Source: Roseovarius albus (GTDB lineage Bacteria; Pseudomonadota; Alphaproteobacteria; Rhodobacterales; Rhodobacteraceae). Taken from it: a stretch of 64,000 nt of DNA. Positions within the stretch are counted from its first letter, which is position 1, and the number at the start of each line of letters is the position of its first letter. The notes beneath the pieces are model-generated. The model was not told the DNA's origin, made no database searches, and worked only from the letters and a program-made list of their open reading frames with translations. The position numbers and the translations under genes were made by a program. Shown here in pieces: positions 45,655 to 55,461 of the stretch. The stretch is from NCBI RefSeq assembly GCF_900172335.1, contig NZ_FWFX01000002.1, forward strand, positions 434,001-498,000, given 5' to 3'.

Positions 45655-48257
45655 GCGGGTACTCCTTCTTTGCTGGCGCGGCCACGTTGCAGCAGCACAA
45701 TCAATCCCAAAAGGGCAAGCGCAGGGATGAAAATGATTTCTTTGGGCAGTTGGTCAGATGGTGCCTGAACCGAAGACATGGTTACAGGTGTATCTGCGTA
45801 GAAATCGTAGTTTTGAAGCGTATCTGCGAAGGGCGATCCAAAGGCGGGTTCATCCATTTTAACCACGCCATCTTCTTCCAGAAGCAGCAGGCCGAAGCTG
45901 TCGAGACGCTCGGCGCCAGTACCTTCACCATCGACCAGCAAAACCAAAGTTGTGTCTTTGGGTTCGCCCGTGTCAAAGTCTGGTCCCGAAACGATGACCC
46001 GCAACTCGTCACCTGGGCTGGCTGTCTCCAATGCCTGCTCCAGTTTGCTTGGTTCGATGACCGAGAATGGAGGTTGCAACTTGTCCATGAAGAAATCCGG
46101 GCGGAACAGGGCGAAGGCCACCAGTATCAATGCCAGGCTTTCATAGATGCGATTGCGGGTCAGGAAGTATCCCATAGTACCAGCTGTGAAGACCAAGATG
46201 GCAATCGTCGCGGATATTGCCACGATTATTCCTTGCGTCCATCCGACATCAATCAACAATAGATCTGTGTTGAAGATGAAGACAAACGGCAGTGCCACAG
46301 TTCGCAGGCTGTAGAAGAACGCGGTGAAACCGGTTTTGATCGCATCACCGCCGGACACAGCTGCAGCGGCAAAACTGGCAAGCCCCACAGGCGGTGTTAC
46401 GTCGGCCATGATTCCGAAATAAAACACAAACAGGTGCACGGCGATCAATGGGACGATCAATCCGCTTTGCGCGCCCAGTTCGACCACAACGCCGGCCATC
46501 AGCGAGGACACAACGATATAGTTCGCTGTGGTGGGTAGACCCATGCCCAAGATCAAGCTCAGAATACCCACCATCACCAGCATCATGATCAGATTGCCGC
46601 CTGACAGGAACTCAACCAAGTCCGCCATCACCTGGCCAACACCTGTCAAGGTTACAGTTCCTACGATTACACCGGCAGTGGCCGTTGCCAGCGCAATGCC
46701 AATCATGTTGCGGGCACCGTCCTGCAGGCCTTGCCACAGATCAAGGACGCCGGATTGGAATGATGCTGCCATTTCCGACTCGCCCCGGAAGATCGACTTC
46801 AGCGGCTTTTGCGTCAGGAGAATGACGAACAACAACAGTGTCGCCCAGAAGGCCGAAAGGCCGGGTGATTTTTGTTCGATCATCAAGAAGTAAACCAGAA
46901 CGATGATCGGCAACAGGAAGTAAAGGCCGGATTTGTAGATCTCGGCAACGACCGGCAGTTTGACCTCTTCTGCGTTCGGATCATCAGGCTCCAGATCTGG
47001 ACCTTGGGCAGCCAGCCACAACAGCAGGATATATGTCAGCACGATCAGGCCAGACAGGACCAGCCCGGACGACGGCAGTGCCGATGTGATCCAGCGTACA
47101 GGGTATTGAACGCCATAGCAGAGCGCGGCAAAACCAACGAAAAATGCTGCCATGCCGCCAATGGTTTTGCCCATTGATACCACCCGGTCACCCAGGGTTG
47201 GCATGTTGTTTTTCACCGCTTCCAAGTGCACGATATAGACCAGTGCGATGTAGGAGATTGCGGCAGGTAGAAAGGCGTGAGTGATTACCTCGACATAAGA
47301 AATGCCGACATATTCCACCATCAGGAAAGCCGCGGCACCCATAACTGGTGGCATGATTTGCCCGTTTACGGAACTTGCGACTTCAACAGCGCCCGCCTTT
47401 TCATTGGAAAACCCGACGCGACGCATCAACGGAATTGTGAACGTTCCGGTGGTTACAACGTTGGCAATTGATGATCCGGAAATCAGACCTGTTGCTGCTG
47501 AGCCGACGACCGCGGCCTTCGCCGGGCCGCCACGCAGATGGCCGAGGGCACCAAATGCCATCTTGATGAAATAGTTCCCCGCACCCGCCTTTTCGAGCAA
47601 GGCACCGAACAAGACGAACAGGAAGACGAACTTAGTGGAGACACCCAAAGCAATCCCGAAGACCCCTTCGGAGGTGATCCACATGTGGCTCATTGCTTTT
47701 TTCAACGAGGCGCCTTTCCAGCGGATAACTTCTGGGACCCATTCTGAAGAGCCGAAGAAAACATAGAGCAAAAATATTGTCGCAATGATCGCCATTGCGG
47801 GCCCTAGTGCGCGGCGTGCGCCTTCGAACAACAGGACCAATCCGACGAGGGCGACCCATTTATCAAAGTCATCGGCCAATCCACCATTGTTGACGATTTT
47901 TTGATAGAAAATATATCCGTAAAGCGCGATCACAGTCCCCAATAATCCCATGATCCAGTCTTGAATCGGGATATAGTGTCGGGGGCTGGATTTCAGCGCG
48001 GGATAGGCCATGAAGGCCAGAAAAATTGCAAAACCCAAATGAATTTGACGTGAATTGTTGATGACATCGCCCGGCAGCACATAATTTGCGATTGGCGAAG
48101 CAAGCAGCACCTGAAACAGCGACCAGACGACGGCAATGATGGCCAGCATCGTGCCAACGGGCCCCACTGGGTTACGAGCGCCAGCGTCAGACGATGATAC
48201 CAGATCCTGAAGTTCTTCTTCACTGAGGGCCTTACTACCCTGCGGATTGTCGGTCAT
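45651..48257 (-). CDS. TRAP transporter fused permease (4TM/12TM), TAXI type
   Basis: An 868-residue inner-membrane protein in which the small and large TRAP membrane subunits are fused. I count about 18-20 hydrophobic helices. Family landmarks are GLISGSSIANVVTTGTFTIP, SSVNGQIMPPVMGAAAF and ILGMGLPTTANYIV. A soluble stretch of about 110 residues near the C-terminus (around 735-840) precedes a last helix. It uses an ion gradient to import an organic acid or amino compound delivered by the TAXI-type binding protein encoded upstream, and overlaps the UspA gene. Confidence 0.94.
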   Translation of the reverse strand: MTDNPQGSKALSEEELQDLVSSSDAGARNPVGPVGTMLAIIAVVWSLFQVLLASPIANYVLPGDVINNSRQIHLGFAIFLAFMAYPALKSSPRHYIPIQDWIMGLLGTVIALYGYIFYQKIVNNGGLADDFDKWVALVGLVLLFEGARRALGPAMAIIATIFLLYVFFGSSEWVPEVIRWKGASLKKAMSHMWITSEGVFGIALGVSTKFVFLFVLFGALLEKAGAGNYFIKMAFGALGHLRGGPAKAAVVGSAATGLISGSSIANVVTTGTFTIPLMRRVGFSNEKAGAVEVASSVNGQIMPPVMGAAAFLMVEYVGISYVEVITHAFLPAAISYIALVYIVHLEAVKNNMPTLGDRVVSMGKTIGGMAAFFVGFAALCYGVQYPVRWITSALPSSGLVLSGLIVLTYILLLWLAAQGPDLEPDDPNAEEVKLPVVAEIYKSGLYFLLPIIVLVYFLMIEQKSPGLSAFWATLLLFVILLTQKPLKSIFRGESEMAASFQSGVLDLWQGLQDGARNMIGIALATATAGVIVGTVTLTGVGQVMADLVEFLSGGNLIMMLVMVGILSLILGMGLPTTANYIVVSSLMAGVVVELGAQSGLIVPLIAVHLFVFYFGIMADVTPPVGLASFAAAAVSGGDAIKTGFTAFFYSLRTVALPFVFIFNTDLLLIDVGWTQGIIVAISATIAILVFTAGTMGYFLTRNRIYESLALILVAFALFRPDFFMDKLQPPFSVIEPSKLEQALETASPGDELRVIVSGPDFDTGEPKDTTLVLLVDGEGTGAERLDSFGLLLLEEDGVVKMDEPAFGSPFADTLQNYDFYADTPVTMSSVQAPSDQLPKEIIFIPALALLGLIVLLQRGRASKEGVPA

Positions 48258-48303
48258 GTGACTTTTCCCTGTTCTACCGCGGTTTTTGTTTTTGTGCGGT
48301 TAT

Positions 48304-48341
48304 AAAAAATGGAATGAGGGGGCAGAAAACTGCCCCCTCAT
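48304..48341 (-). terminator. Intercistronic hairpin between TAXI binding protein and TRAP permease genes
   Basis: A perfect 12-bp stem, ATGAGGGGGCAG with CTGCCCCCTCAT (48314-48325 and 48330-48341), 4-base loop, followed on the minus strand by TTTTTT (48309-48304). It looks like a full terminator placed inside the operon and probably lowers permease expression relative to the abundant binding protein or stabilises the upstream message. Confidence 0.8.
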
Positions 48342-48353
48342 CAAAAGCGAAGA

Positions 48354-49328
48354 TCATTCAATCCAGCCTTGTTCTTTGTAATATTTGGCAGCACCTGGGT
48401 GCAGCGGAGCCGACAGGCCAGCCGTGGCCATTTCTGCCGGATCAAGGTTTGCGAATGCAGGGTGCAGTTTTTTGAAGTCTTCAAAGTTTTCAAAGACTGA
48501 GCTTACGACAGCGTAAACCGCCTCTTCGCTAACGGCATCCGAGGTTACAAATGTCGCACCAACACCAAATGTTGAAGTGTCGTCATCGCTGCCACGGTAC
48601 ATGCCACCTGGAATGGAGGCCGTACGATAGAACGGGTTGTCGTCTACCAATTGGGTTACTGCGTCGCCGTCGACTGTCACGAGAACACTGTCACAGGCGG
48701 TGGTCGCTTCCTGAATGGAACCGGACGGGTGGCCGACTGTGTAGACCATTGCGTCGATCTGATTGTCACACAGGGCCGCTGATTGCTCAGATGCTTTAAG
48801 CTCTGTTGCCAATTCGAAATCATCTGTCGTCCAGCCTTTTGCTTCCAGTAGGACTTCCATTGTGCCACGCTGGCCAGAACCCGGGTTGCCAATGTTGACG
48901 CGCTTGCCTTTGAGATCATCAAAGGTGGATATACCTGCGTCTGCACGGGCTACAACGGTGAATGGTTCTGGGTGGACTGAGAACACGGCGCGTAGGCCTT
49001 CAAAGGGACCGTCTTCTTCGAACTTGGAGCTGCCGTTAAAGGCATGAAATTGCCAATCCGACTGGGCGACACCAAATTCTAACTCGCCTTCGCGAATGGT
49101 TTTGATGTTGTAAACTGAACCACCTGTGGATTCGACCGAGCAGCGGATGCCGTGTTCTTTACGCCCTTTGTTTACCAGACGGCAGATTGCACCACCGGTT
49201 GGATAATACACGCCGGTTACGCCGCCAGTGCCAATCGTGATAAATTCTTCGCCGGTTGCGCTTGTTGCACTTCCCAGACCCATCGAGAGCGCTGCTGCCG
49301 CAGCGAGGGTCAGATTCGTGTGTTTCAT
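48354..49328 (-). CDS. TAXI family TRAP transporter solute-binding protein
   Basis: A 324-residue periplasmic binding protein with signal peptide (first 26 residues, ending near SATSA). The segment [25 protein letters not shown] is the TAXI-family signature (shown here in part as [14 protein letters not shown]). TAXI members are often linked to glutamate-like or other organic acids; the substrate here is not evident. It heads the binding protein, permease, UspA operon and is adjacent to the RpiR regulator and the amine catabolic operon, which suggests that the substrate is the compound degraded there. Confidence 0.93.
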   Translation of the reverse strand: MKHTNLTLAAAAALSMGLGSATSATGEEFITIGTGGVTGVYYPTGGAICRLVNKGRKEHGIRCSVESTGGSVYNIKTIREGELEFGVAQSDWQFHAFNGSSKFEEDGPFEGLRAVFSVHPEPFTVVARADAGISTFDDLKGKRVNIGNPGSGQRGTMEVLLEAKGWTTDDFELATELKASEQSAALCDNQIDAMVYTVGHPSGSIQEATTACDSVLVTVDGDAVTQLVDDNPFYRTASIPGGMYRGSDDDTSTFGVGATFVTSDAVSEEAVYAVVSSVFENFEDFKKLHPAFANLDPAEMATAGLSAPLHPGAAKYYKEQGWIE

Positions 49329-49413
49329 GAGTTATCTCCCTAAAAATTCTACGGACGCTTAAACGTCACGAATAATTGAAGTTTCCTCATCATGATCACA
49401 ATGTCACGAAAAA

Positions 49414-50301
49414 CTAACGTTTTTTTTGCCGAACCCAGTAGGCAGAGTTGGCAGCGCGCAGGTCTTCGTAATCCTTGATTCGCTTGCGGGCCTCGGTTCC
49501 GCCCATTGAAACAAGTGCCGCCAGAAGGCTTTCGGCGATGCCCATGAGTCCAGTGAAACAAGCAAAATGATGGGTGCTGACGGTGGATGCGGCAAAGACA
49601 TGTTCTGGAATCAGATCGGGTGAAATCAGGTCTGAATCAGTCAAAAAGATCAGCTTAACACCTCGGGATTGGGCAAACTTGCAGGCCTCAATCGTCTCCC
49701 TTGAATAGGGGGAAATTGTAATCGCGATCATCACATCTGACGAACTGGCGAGAGTTAGCTCATCGAGGGCGCTATTCATGTGGCGGGGAATCAGTTGCAA
49801 GGACGGCAAAGCCATTCGACCGACGTAATGAAAATAGTAAGCAAGGCTATAACTGGCACGAACTGCAGTAATATAGACGTTCCGCGCGTTCAAAAGGGTC
49901 TCAACAGCGCGTTCAACCTCAACGGGATCAAGGCGTTGCAAGGAATGCTGCACAATCGACAATGTATTCAGCGTGCTATCTGCTTGAACCGGACCTAACG
50001 TGCCCTCGGATTGTTGTGTTTCAATCCATTCGGGGCGTTCTTCATAGGCCGTTGTGGCCACCAACGCATGCCGGAATGGCGCGCGTAGATCGTCAAAGCC
50101 ATTAAAACCAAGGGTTTTTGCGGCCCTGACCAAAGTATAGGTGCTGACGCCTGCCTTGGAAGCGGTGACGCGTACCGGGTCGAGACCGAAGTCGGACTGA
50201 TTATCCAGAATGTATTTCGCGACCCGCTGCATGCGTGGAGGAAAGGTTGAAAATTCAATCTTTAGTTGTAGTAGGGTTTTCGATTTGAGTGTTGGGTCCA
50301 T
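49414..50301 (-). CDS. MurR/RpiR family transcriptional regulator
   Basis: A 295-residue regulator with an N-terminal helix-turn-helix (SKAGVSTYTLVRAAKTLGF, about 68-86) and a C-terminal SIS domain (SSSDVMIAITISPYSRETI). The SIS domain normally senses a phosphorylated sugar, but homologues next to amino-acid catabolic genes respond to other ligands. It is divergent from the demethylase operon, with a perfect palindrome between them, and lies upstream of the TRAP genes on its own strand. Confidence 0.9.
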   Translation of the reverse strand: MDPTLKSKTLLQLKIEFSTFPPRMQRVAKYILDNQSDFGLDPVRVTASKAGVSTYTLVRAAKTLGFNGFDDLRAPFRHALVATTAYEERPEWIETQQSEGTLGPVQADSTLNTLSIVQHSLQRLDPVEVERAVETLLNARNVYITAVRASYSLAYYFHYVGRMALPSLQLIPRHMNSALDELTLASSSDVMIAITISPYSRETIEACKFAQSRGVKLIFLTDSDLISPDLIPEHVFAASTVSTHHFACFTGLMGIAESLLAALVSMGGTEARKRIKDYEDLRAANSAYWVRQKKR

Positions 50302-50329
50302 CAGCTTCCCCTAGGTTAACTCTTGAAAT

Positions 50330-50345
50330 AATAACACATGTTATT
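50330..50345. promoter_or_regulatory. Candidate RpiR operator palindrome
   Basis: AATAACA and TGTTATT are perfect 7-base arms with a 2-base centre (AATAACACATGTTATT), placed 29 bases before the regulator start and 82 bases before the catabolic operon. Its AT-rich flanks suit overlapping divergent promoters. Confidence 0.6.
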
Positions 50346-50426
50346 TTTTACAAAAACCCAGTTGCAGTGTAATTTTTCGAATCGATTGCGGAAAGTGCCG
50401 TAACGTCAGGTGTTTGGAGAAACCCA

Positions 50427-52820
50427 ATGGGAACTGTTTTGCCTTCGCAGGCCTCGGTCGTGGTGATCGGGGGAGGCATTATGGGGTGTTCGACCCTGTA
50501 TCACCTTGCCAAGATGGGCGTGAATGATGCGATTTTGCTGGAGCGTAACAAGCTGACGTCGGGAACGACGTGGCATTCAGCGGCACAGGTGCGGGCGCTG
50601 CGTCATTCGCACAATCTGACCAAGATGATTCAGTATTCGGTCGATCTGTATTCACAGCTTGAGGCCGAGACCGGGCAATCGGTTGGCTGGATCCAGAAAG
50701 GATCTTTGTCGATTGCGACAACGCCGGATCGCTTGACGCATGTGAAGCGGCAAGAGGCGCTGGCGCATGCCTATGGGATCGAGGCCTATTCGGTGTCTGC
50801 AGGCGAGGCCAAGGAGCGTTGGCCGCTGATGAATGCTGATGACGTTCTGGGCGCTGTCTGGTCACCGGATGATGGGCGCGTGTCGCCCAGCGATGTCTGT
50901 GCTGCATTGGTCAAATCGGCCAAGGGCATGGGCGCGAAGATTTTTGAAAACACCGGTGTCACCGGAATTTTGACTGAAAATGGCCGGATCACTGGGGTGG
51001 AGACCACGCAAGGCACGGTGATGTGCGACGCCATCGCACTGTGCACTGGCCTGTGGTCACGTGAAGCCGGAGCGATGGCGGGGGCCGCAGTGCCGGCGTT
51101 GGCCTGTGAGCATTTCTATCTGCTGACCAAGCCGATTGACGGCATCGTTGGCAATACGCCAACGCTGAGCGACCATGACAGCCACTTGTACATTCGCGAT
51201 GACAGTGGTGGGTTACTGGTTGGTTGCTTTGAACCGATGGGCAAGCCGATTGCGCCGGGTGTGTTGGATGAGACATTCGAATTTGGCCTGCTACCGGAAG
51301 ACTGGGATCACTTTGAGCCGATGATGGAACTGGCTTTGCATCGCTTGCCTGCGCTGGAAACGGCTGAGGTGAAGATGCTGCTTAACGGGCCCGAGAGCTT
51401 CACCCCCGATGGCACCTTCATGCTGGGTGAGACAGCCGAAACGCGCGGGTTGTTCTTGGGCTGTGGTCTCAACTCGGTTGGTCTGGCCTCGGGTGGCGGT
51501 GCGGGCATGAACCTGGCGCATTGCATCGTGCATGGGCACACCGCCTATGACCTGACAGAGGCGGACGCCAAGCGGTTTGCGCCGGTCTACAACTCGCTTG
51601 AACATCTGATGTCGCGGGCGCCGGAGATTTTGGGCACGCATTATGACATTGCTTATCCGGGCAAACAGCTCTCAACCGCCCGGAACCTGCGCGCCCTGCC
51701 GCTGGAAGACGAATACAAGGCGACAGGCGCGCATATGGGTCAGTTCTATGGCTGGGAGCGTCCTTTGTATTTTGGCAAGGCCGCAGAGCCGCGGATGACG
51801 TTCGAGCGCCCGGACTGGTTTGAGAATGTCGCCGCAGAGGTGAAGGCAGCAAATGAAAGTGCTGCGATCTTTGATGCATCGCCCTTTGGCAAGATCGAGG
51901 TGGCCGGCCCGGATTCCGAGGCGTTTCTGCTGAAGACCTGCGCGGGCTATATGGGCCGCAAGCCGGGCAGCGCGATCTATACCTCGGTGCTGAATGAGCG
52001 CGGCACGTTTGAATCGGACATCACGGCACACCGGATTGCCGAGGATCACTATCGTCTGTTTGTCGGCACTGGGGCGATCAAGCGAGATCTAGCGTGGTTC
52101 CGGCGTCATTCGGAAGGGTTTGATGTGACCCTGACCGACAGCACAGAAGAGTACGCCGTGTTGGGGCTTATGGGGCTGGAAAGCGCCCGCATCATCGCCG
52201 AGGTGGGCGCGCCCGAGTTGAACGAATTGGGATATTTCAAGGTTGGGCCAGCGCATGTCGCGGGCAAGCATGTACGGGCTGTTCGGATGTCTTATGTGGG
52301 TGAAGCCGGGTGGGAGATCACCATGAAGGCCGAGAACGCCAGCGCTGTCTATGCGGCGCTGACGGCGGCGGGAGCGAAGCCAGCCGGGCTGTTCGCCCAG
52401 ACCTCGATGCGGGTTGAAAAGGGCTTTTGCGCGATGGGGCATGAGCTGGATGGTGACAACACGCCGGTTGAGGCCGGGCTACTGTTTGCCACGCGCAAGT
52501 CAGGCGGGTTTATCGGTTATGAAGCGCTGCAGGAACGGTTGGCTAATGGGGCGCAGCCGAATGTTGTGTCGCTGACACTGGATGATGAAATCGCTGTGCC
52601 TTTGGGGCATGAGCCGATTTATCTGGATGGTGAGATTATCGGTCAGACCAGCACCTGTGCTTTTGGCTACCGGATCGGCAAACCCGTTGCGCTGGGCCAT
52701 GTGAAAACACAGGTTGCTGATGGCGCACGGGTCCAATTGGACATCGCGCGGCAGATGTTTGATGCGACCATCACCATTGGCCCGCTGTTTGACCCCGAAG
52801 GAAGCAGGATGAAACAATGA
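50427..52820 (+). CDS. FAD-dependent N-demethylase, dimethylglycine/sarcosine dehydrogenase family
   Basis: A 797-residue two-domain enzyme. The N-terminal FAD domain has VVIGGGIMGCSTLYHLAK and GTTWHSAAQ, where the His is the site of covalent FAD in dimethylglycine dehydrogenases. The C-terminal half (about 400-797) is a folate-binding GcvT-type domain that captures the released one-carbon unit. Such enzymes oxidise N-methyl groups of small amino acids. It heads an operon with a BKACE and an aminotransferase gene, overlapping the next gene by 4 bases. The true substrate is unknown; dimethylglycine or sarcosine is the default annotation. Confidence 0.88.
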   Translation: MGTVLPSQASVVVIGGGIMGCSTLYHLAKMGVNDAILLERNKLTSGTTWHSAAQVRALRHSHNLTKMIQYSVDLYSQLEAETGQSVGWIQKGSLSIATTPDRLTHVKRQEALAHAYGIEAYSVSAGEAKERWPLMNADDVLGAVWSPDDGRVSPSDVCAALVKSAKGMGAKIFENTGVTGILTENGRITGVETTQGTVMCDAIALCTGLWSREAGAMAGAAVPALACEHFYLLTKPIDGIVGNTPTLSDHDSHLYIRDDSGGLLVGCFEPMGKPIAPGVLDETFEFGLLPEDWDHFEPMMELALHRLPALETAEVKMLLNGPESFTPDGTFMLGETAETRGLFLGCGLNSVGLASGGGAGMNLAHCIVHGHTAYDLTEADAKRFAPVYNSLEHLMSRAPEILGTHYDIAYPGKQLSTARNLRALPLEDEYKATGAHMGQFYGWERPLYFGKAAEPRMTFERPDWFENVAAEVKAANESAAIFDASPFGKIEVAGPDSEAFLLKTCAGYMGRKPGSAIYTSVLNERGTFESDITAHRIAEDHYRLFVGTGAIKRDLAWFRRHSEGFDVTLTDSTEEYAVLGLMGLESARIIAEVGAPELNELGYFKVGPAHVAGKHVRAVRMSYVGEAGWEITMKAENASAVYAALTAAGAKPAGLFAQTSMRVEKGFCAMGHELDGDNTPVEAGLLFATRKSGGFIGYEALQERLANGAQPNVVSLTLDDEIAVPLGHEPIYLDGEIIGQTSTCAFGYRIGKPVALGHVKTQVADGARVQLDIARQMFDATITIGPLFDPEGSRMKQ

Positions 52821-53581
52821 ATATGAAACACCCTTTTGTTATGGTCGCCCCGAATGGAGCGCGGCGCGGCAAGGCGGATCACCCCGCCTTGCCCGTGACC
52901 ATGGAGGATATTTTATCAACGGCAAGCACCTGCTTTGCGGCAGGGGCTAATGGGCTGCATCTTCACGTGCGTGATGATTCTGGCCTGCATTCACTGGATG
53001 CAGGGCGGTACCGCGAGACATTGGCGGCGCTGGAGCAAGCTGTGCCGGAAATGCGTTTGCAGATCACCACAGAATCCGGTGGGCGATTTGACGTGGCGCA
53101 GCAGTTGCACTGCCTTCGCGAGGTCAAACCAAGCTGGGCCAGCGTGTCTGTGCGCGAGGTGATGCGGTCGCCGGAACTGGCGGATACGGTTTATGGCACG
53201 ATGGCGGAGAATGGCACCGAGGTGCAGCATATCCTGTATGATCCGAAAGATGCCGAACAGTTGCGTCAATGGCAGGCCGAAGGCATCGTGCGGGCGCATC
53301 AGACCAGTGTCATCTTTGTGCTGGGCAAATACACGCCGCCGGTGGCCGCGGTACCAAGTGACCTGAACGCCCATTTGGATGGGCATGATGCGAATGCGCC
53401 TTGGATGGTTTGCGCCTTTGGTCAAAATGAACACGAATGCCTGCTTGAGGCGGCCCGCCGGGGCGGCAATCTGAGGGTCGGGTTTGAAAATAATTTGGAA
53501 GATAACGGCAATGGGATGTTTGAGGATAACGCCCAGTCGGTTACTTCTTTGCTCAATAGCTTAAAAAGGATTGCAGCATGA
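52817..53581 (+). CDS. 3-keto-5-aminohexanoate cleavage-family (BKACE) protein
   Basis: A 254-residue TIM-barrel enzyme of the beta-keto acid cleavage family (formerly DUF849). LHLHVRDDSG holds the zinc-binding His pair, and TTESGGRFD and NLEDNGNG are further conserved segments. Members react a beta-keto acid with acetyl-CoA to give acetoacetate plus a new acyl-CoA. Length is on the short side (270-310 is usual). Its ATG overlaps the demethylase stop and its own stop overlaps the aminotransferase start, so the three enzymes are made together. Confidence 0.87.
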   Translation: MNMKHPFVMVAPNGARRGKADHPALPVTMEDILSTASTCFAAGANGLHLHVRDDSGLHSLDAGRYRETLAALEQAVPEMRLQITTESGGRFDVAQQLHCLREVKPSWASVSVREVMRSPELADTVYGTMAENGTEVQHILYDPKDAEQLRQWQAEGIVRAHQTSVIFVLGKYTPPVAAVPSDLNAHLDGHDANAPWMVCAFGQNEHECLLEAARRGGNLRVGFENNLEDNGNGMFEDNAQSVTSLLNSLKRIAA

Positions 53582-54903
53582 GCCATGTATTTCCACGTCA
53601 TTGTCACGCCCAGCCGCCTATGGCGGTGGCCGGGGACGGCTGTTTTCTGATCGATCAGAGCGGCAAGCGGTATTTTGACGGCTCGGGCGGGGCGGCGGTG
53701 TCGTGTATTGGGCATTCTAATGAGCGCGTCAAACAGGCGATCAAGGATCAGGTGGATCAACTCGCCTTTGCACATACCGGGTTCTTTACCTCTGATCCGG
53801 CGGAACAGCTGGCGGATCTGCTGGTGGCGAATGCGCCTGAAGGGATTGAACGGGTTTACTTTGTTTCGGGTGGGTCTGAGGCGACAGAGGCGGCGATCAA
53901 ACTGGCGCGGCAGTATTTCACCGAGCGGGGCGAACCGCAGCGCCGACACCTGATCGCGCGGCGGCAGAGCTATCACGGCAATACGCTGGGGGCCTTGGCC
54001 GCCGGCGGCAATGAATGGCGCAGACAACAGTTTTCACCGCTGCTGATTGACGTGAGCCATGTTGATCCCTGCTATGAATATGCCGAGCGGCAAGAGGGCG
54101 AGAGCCTCTATGACTACGGCCAGCGCGCAGCGCAGGCCTTGGAAGATGAAATCCTGCGTTTGGGGCCGGATACGGTTATGGCCTTTATGGCCGAGCCGGT
54201 TGTGGGCGCGACATTGGGTGCGGTGCCGCCGGTTGAGGGGTATTTCACCCGCATCCGCGAGATTTGTGGCAAGTATGGCGTGCTGCTGATTTTGGATGAG
54301 GTCATGTGCGGCATGGGTCGGACCGGGCATTTGTTTGCCTGCAATGCCGACAATGTGCGCCCTGATATCCTGTGCATCGCCAAGGGGTTGGGCGCGGGCT
54401 ATCAGCCGATTGGTGCAATGCTGTGTTCAGGTGAAATCTACCAGACGATCTCTGAGGGCACCGGGTTCTTTCAGCACGGGCATACCTATATTGGCCATCC
54501 GGTTGCCGCAGCGGCTGGACTGGCCGTGGTGAGCGAGATGCTGGATAATGATCTGATTGCGCAGGTGCAGGCGCGCGGCGCGTATCTGCATCAGCAACTA
54601 CTGTCGCGTTTTGGTCAGCACCCCAATGTGGGCGATATCCGGGGCCGGGGCCTGTTTCAGGGGTTGGAGTTTGTCGCAGATCGCGACACCAAGACGCCGT
54701 TTGATCCAGCCAAGGCGGTGGCCAAACGGTTCAAGAAGGTGGCTTTTGAAGAGGGGCTGATCTGTTACCCAATGCCGGGCACACGCGATGGCAAGGTTGG
54801 AGATCACGTTCTGTTGGCACCGCCGTTCATTGCGAGCGAGGCAGAGCTAGACGGCGTTGTCGAGATCTTGTCGCGTACGCTGGATCGTGTGCTGGCAGAG
54901 TGA
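53578..54903 (+). CDS. Class III aminotransferase
   Basis: A 441-residue PLP-dependent aminotransferase. FVSGGSEATEAAIKLAR (shown in part) is the phosphate-binding segment, LDEVMCGMGRTG holds the ring-nitrogen Asp, and K269 in CIAKGLGAGY is the Schiff-base Lys. As the last gene of the demethylase-BKACE operon it probably converts an omega- or beta-amino group to the ketone that BKACE cleaves, or to an aldehyde. It is distinct from the tpa-like enzyme at 41284. Confidence 0.9.
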   Translation: MSHVFPRHCHAQPPMAVAGDGCFLIDQSGKRYFDGSGGAAVSCIGHSNERVKQAIKDQVDQLAFAHTGFFTSDPAEQLADLLVANAPEGIERVYFVSGGSEATEAAIKLARQYFTERGEPQRRHLIARRQSYHGNTLGALAAGGNEWRRQQFSPLLIDVSHVDPCYEYAERQEGESLYDYGQRAAQALEDEILRLGPDTVMAFMAEPVVGATLGAVPPVEGYFTRIREICGKYGVLLILDEVMCGMGRTGHLFACNADNVRPDILCIAKGLGAGYQPIGAMLCSGEIYQTISEGTGFFQHGHTYIGHPVAAAAGLAVVSEMLDNDLIAQVQARGAYLHQQLLSRFGQHPNVGDIRGRGLFQGLEFVADRDTKTPFDPAKAVAKRFKKVAFEEGLICYPMPGTRDGKVGDHVLLAPPFIASEAELDGVVEILSRTLDRVLAE

Positions 54904-54913
54904 AACATAGATT

Positions 54914-54944
54914 ACCCGGCTGATCACCATTCTGTCAGCCGGGT
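54914..54944. terminator. Hairpin after the catabolic operon
   Basis: ACCCGGCTGA (54914-54923) pairs perfectly with TCAGCCGGGT (54935-54944). There is no clear T-run, so termination efficiency is uncertain. Confidence 0.5.
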
Positions 54945-55017
54945 GTCATATGCTTTGCAATTGACGTACTGCACCCCATCTGATGATCTGAACTCACAAA
55001 CAGATTGGGGGATGTGC

Positions 55018-55461
55018 ATGACATATCGTAAAACCGATGAAGCCGTTGCGGCCCTGACGCCCGAGCAATACCGGGTGACGCAGGAATCCGGTACAGAACG
55101 TCCGGGTACGGGTGAACACCTGTCCAACAAAGAGCCGGGGATCTATGTTGATATTGTCTCGGGCGAACCTTTGTTTGCCTCTGCTCATAAGTATGAATCC
55201 GGTTGCGGTTGGCCCAGCTTTACCAAGCCTCTGGTGCATGAACATGTCGCCGAACTACGTGATACCAGTCATGGCATGATCCGCACGGAAGTGCGCTCGG
55301 CTCATGGCGATAGTCATCTGGGGCATGTCTTCCCGGATGGACCGCGTGAGCATGGTGGGCTACGTTATTGCATCAACTCGGCATCCTTGCGGTTTGTGCA
55401 CCGCGACGAGATGGAGGCCGAAGGCTATGGTGAGTATCTGGATCAGGTGGAGGAGATATGA
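55018..55461 (+). CDS. msrB: Peptide-methionine (R)-S-oxide reductase, zinc-less form
   Basis: Repairs methionine-R-sulfoxide in proteins. Family landmarks are [28 protein letters not shown] and the catalytic Cys in [11 protein letters not shown]. The CxxC pairs that hold zinc in many MsrB enzymes are absent: the first position reads [11 protein letters not shown] instead of YxCxxCGxxLF. The ATG at 55018 has GGGGG 6 bases upstream and is preferred over 54943 and 55012. It overlaps msrA by 4 bases. About 147 residues. Confidence 0.95.
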   Translation: MTYRKTDEAVAALTPEQYRVTQESGTERPGTGEHLSNKEPGIYVDIVSGEPLFASAHKYESGCGWPSFTKPLVHEHVAELRDTSHGMIRTEVRSAHGDSHLGHVFPDGPREHGGLRYCINSASLRFVHRDEMEAEGYGEYLDQVEEI

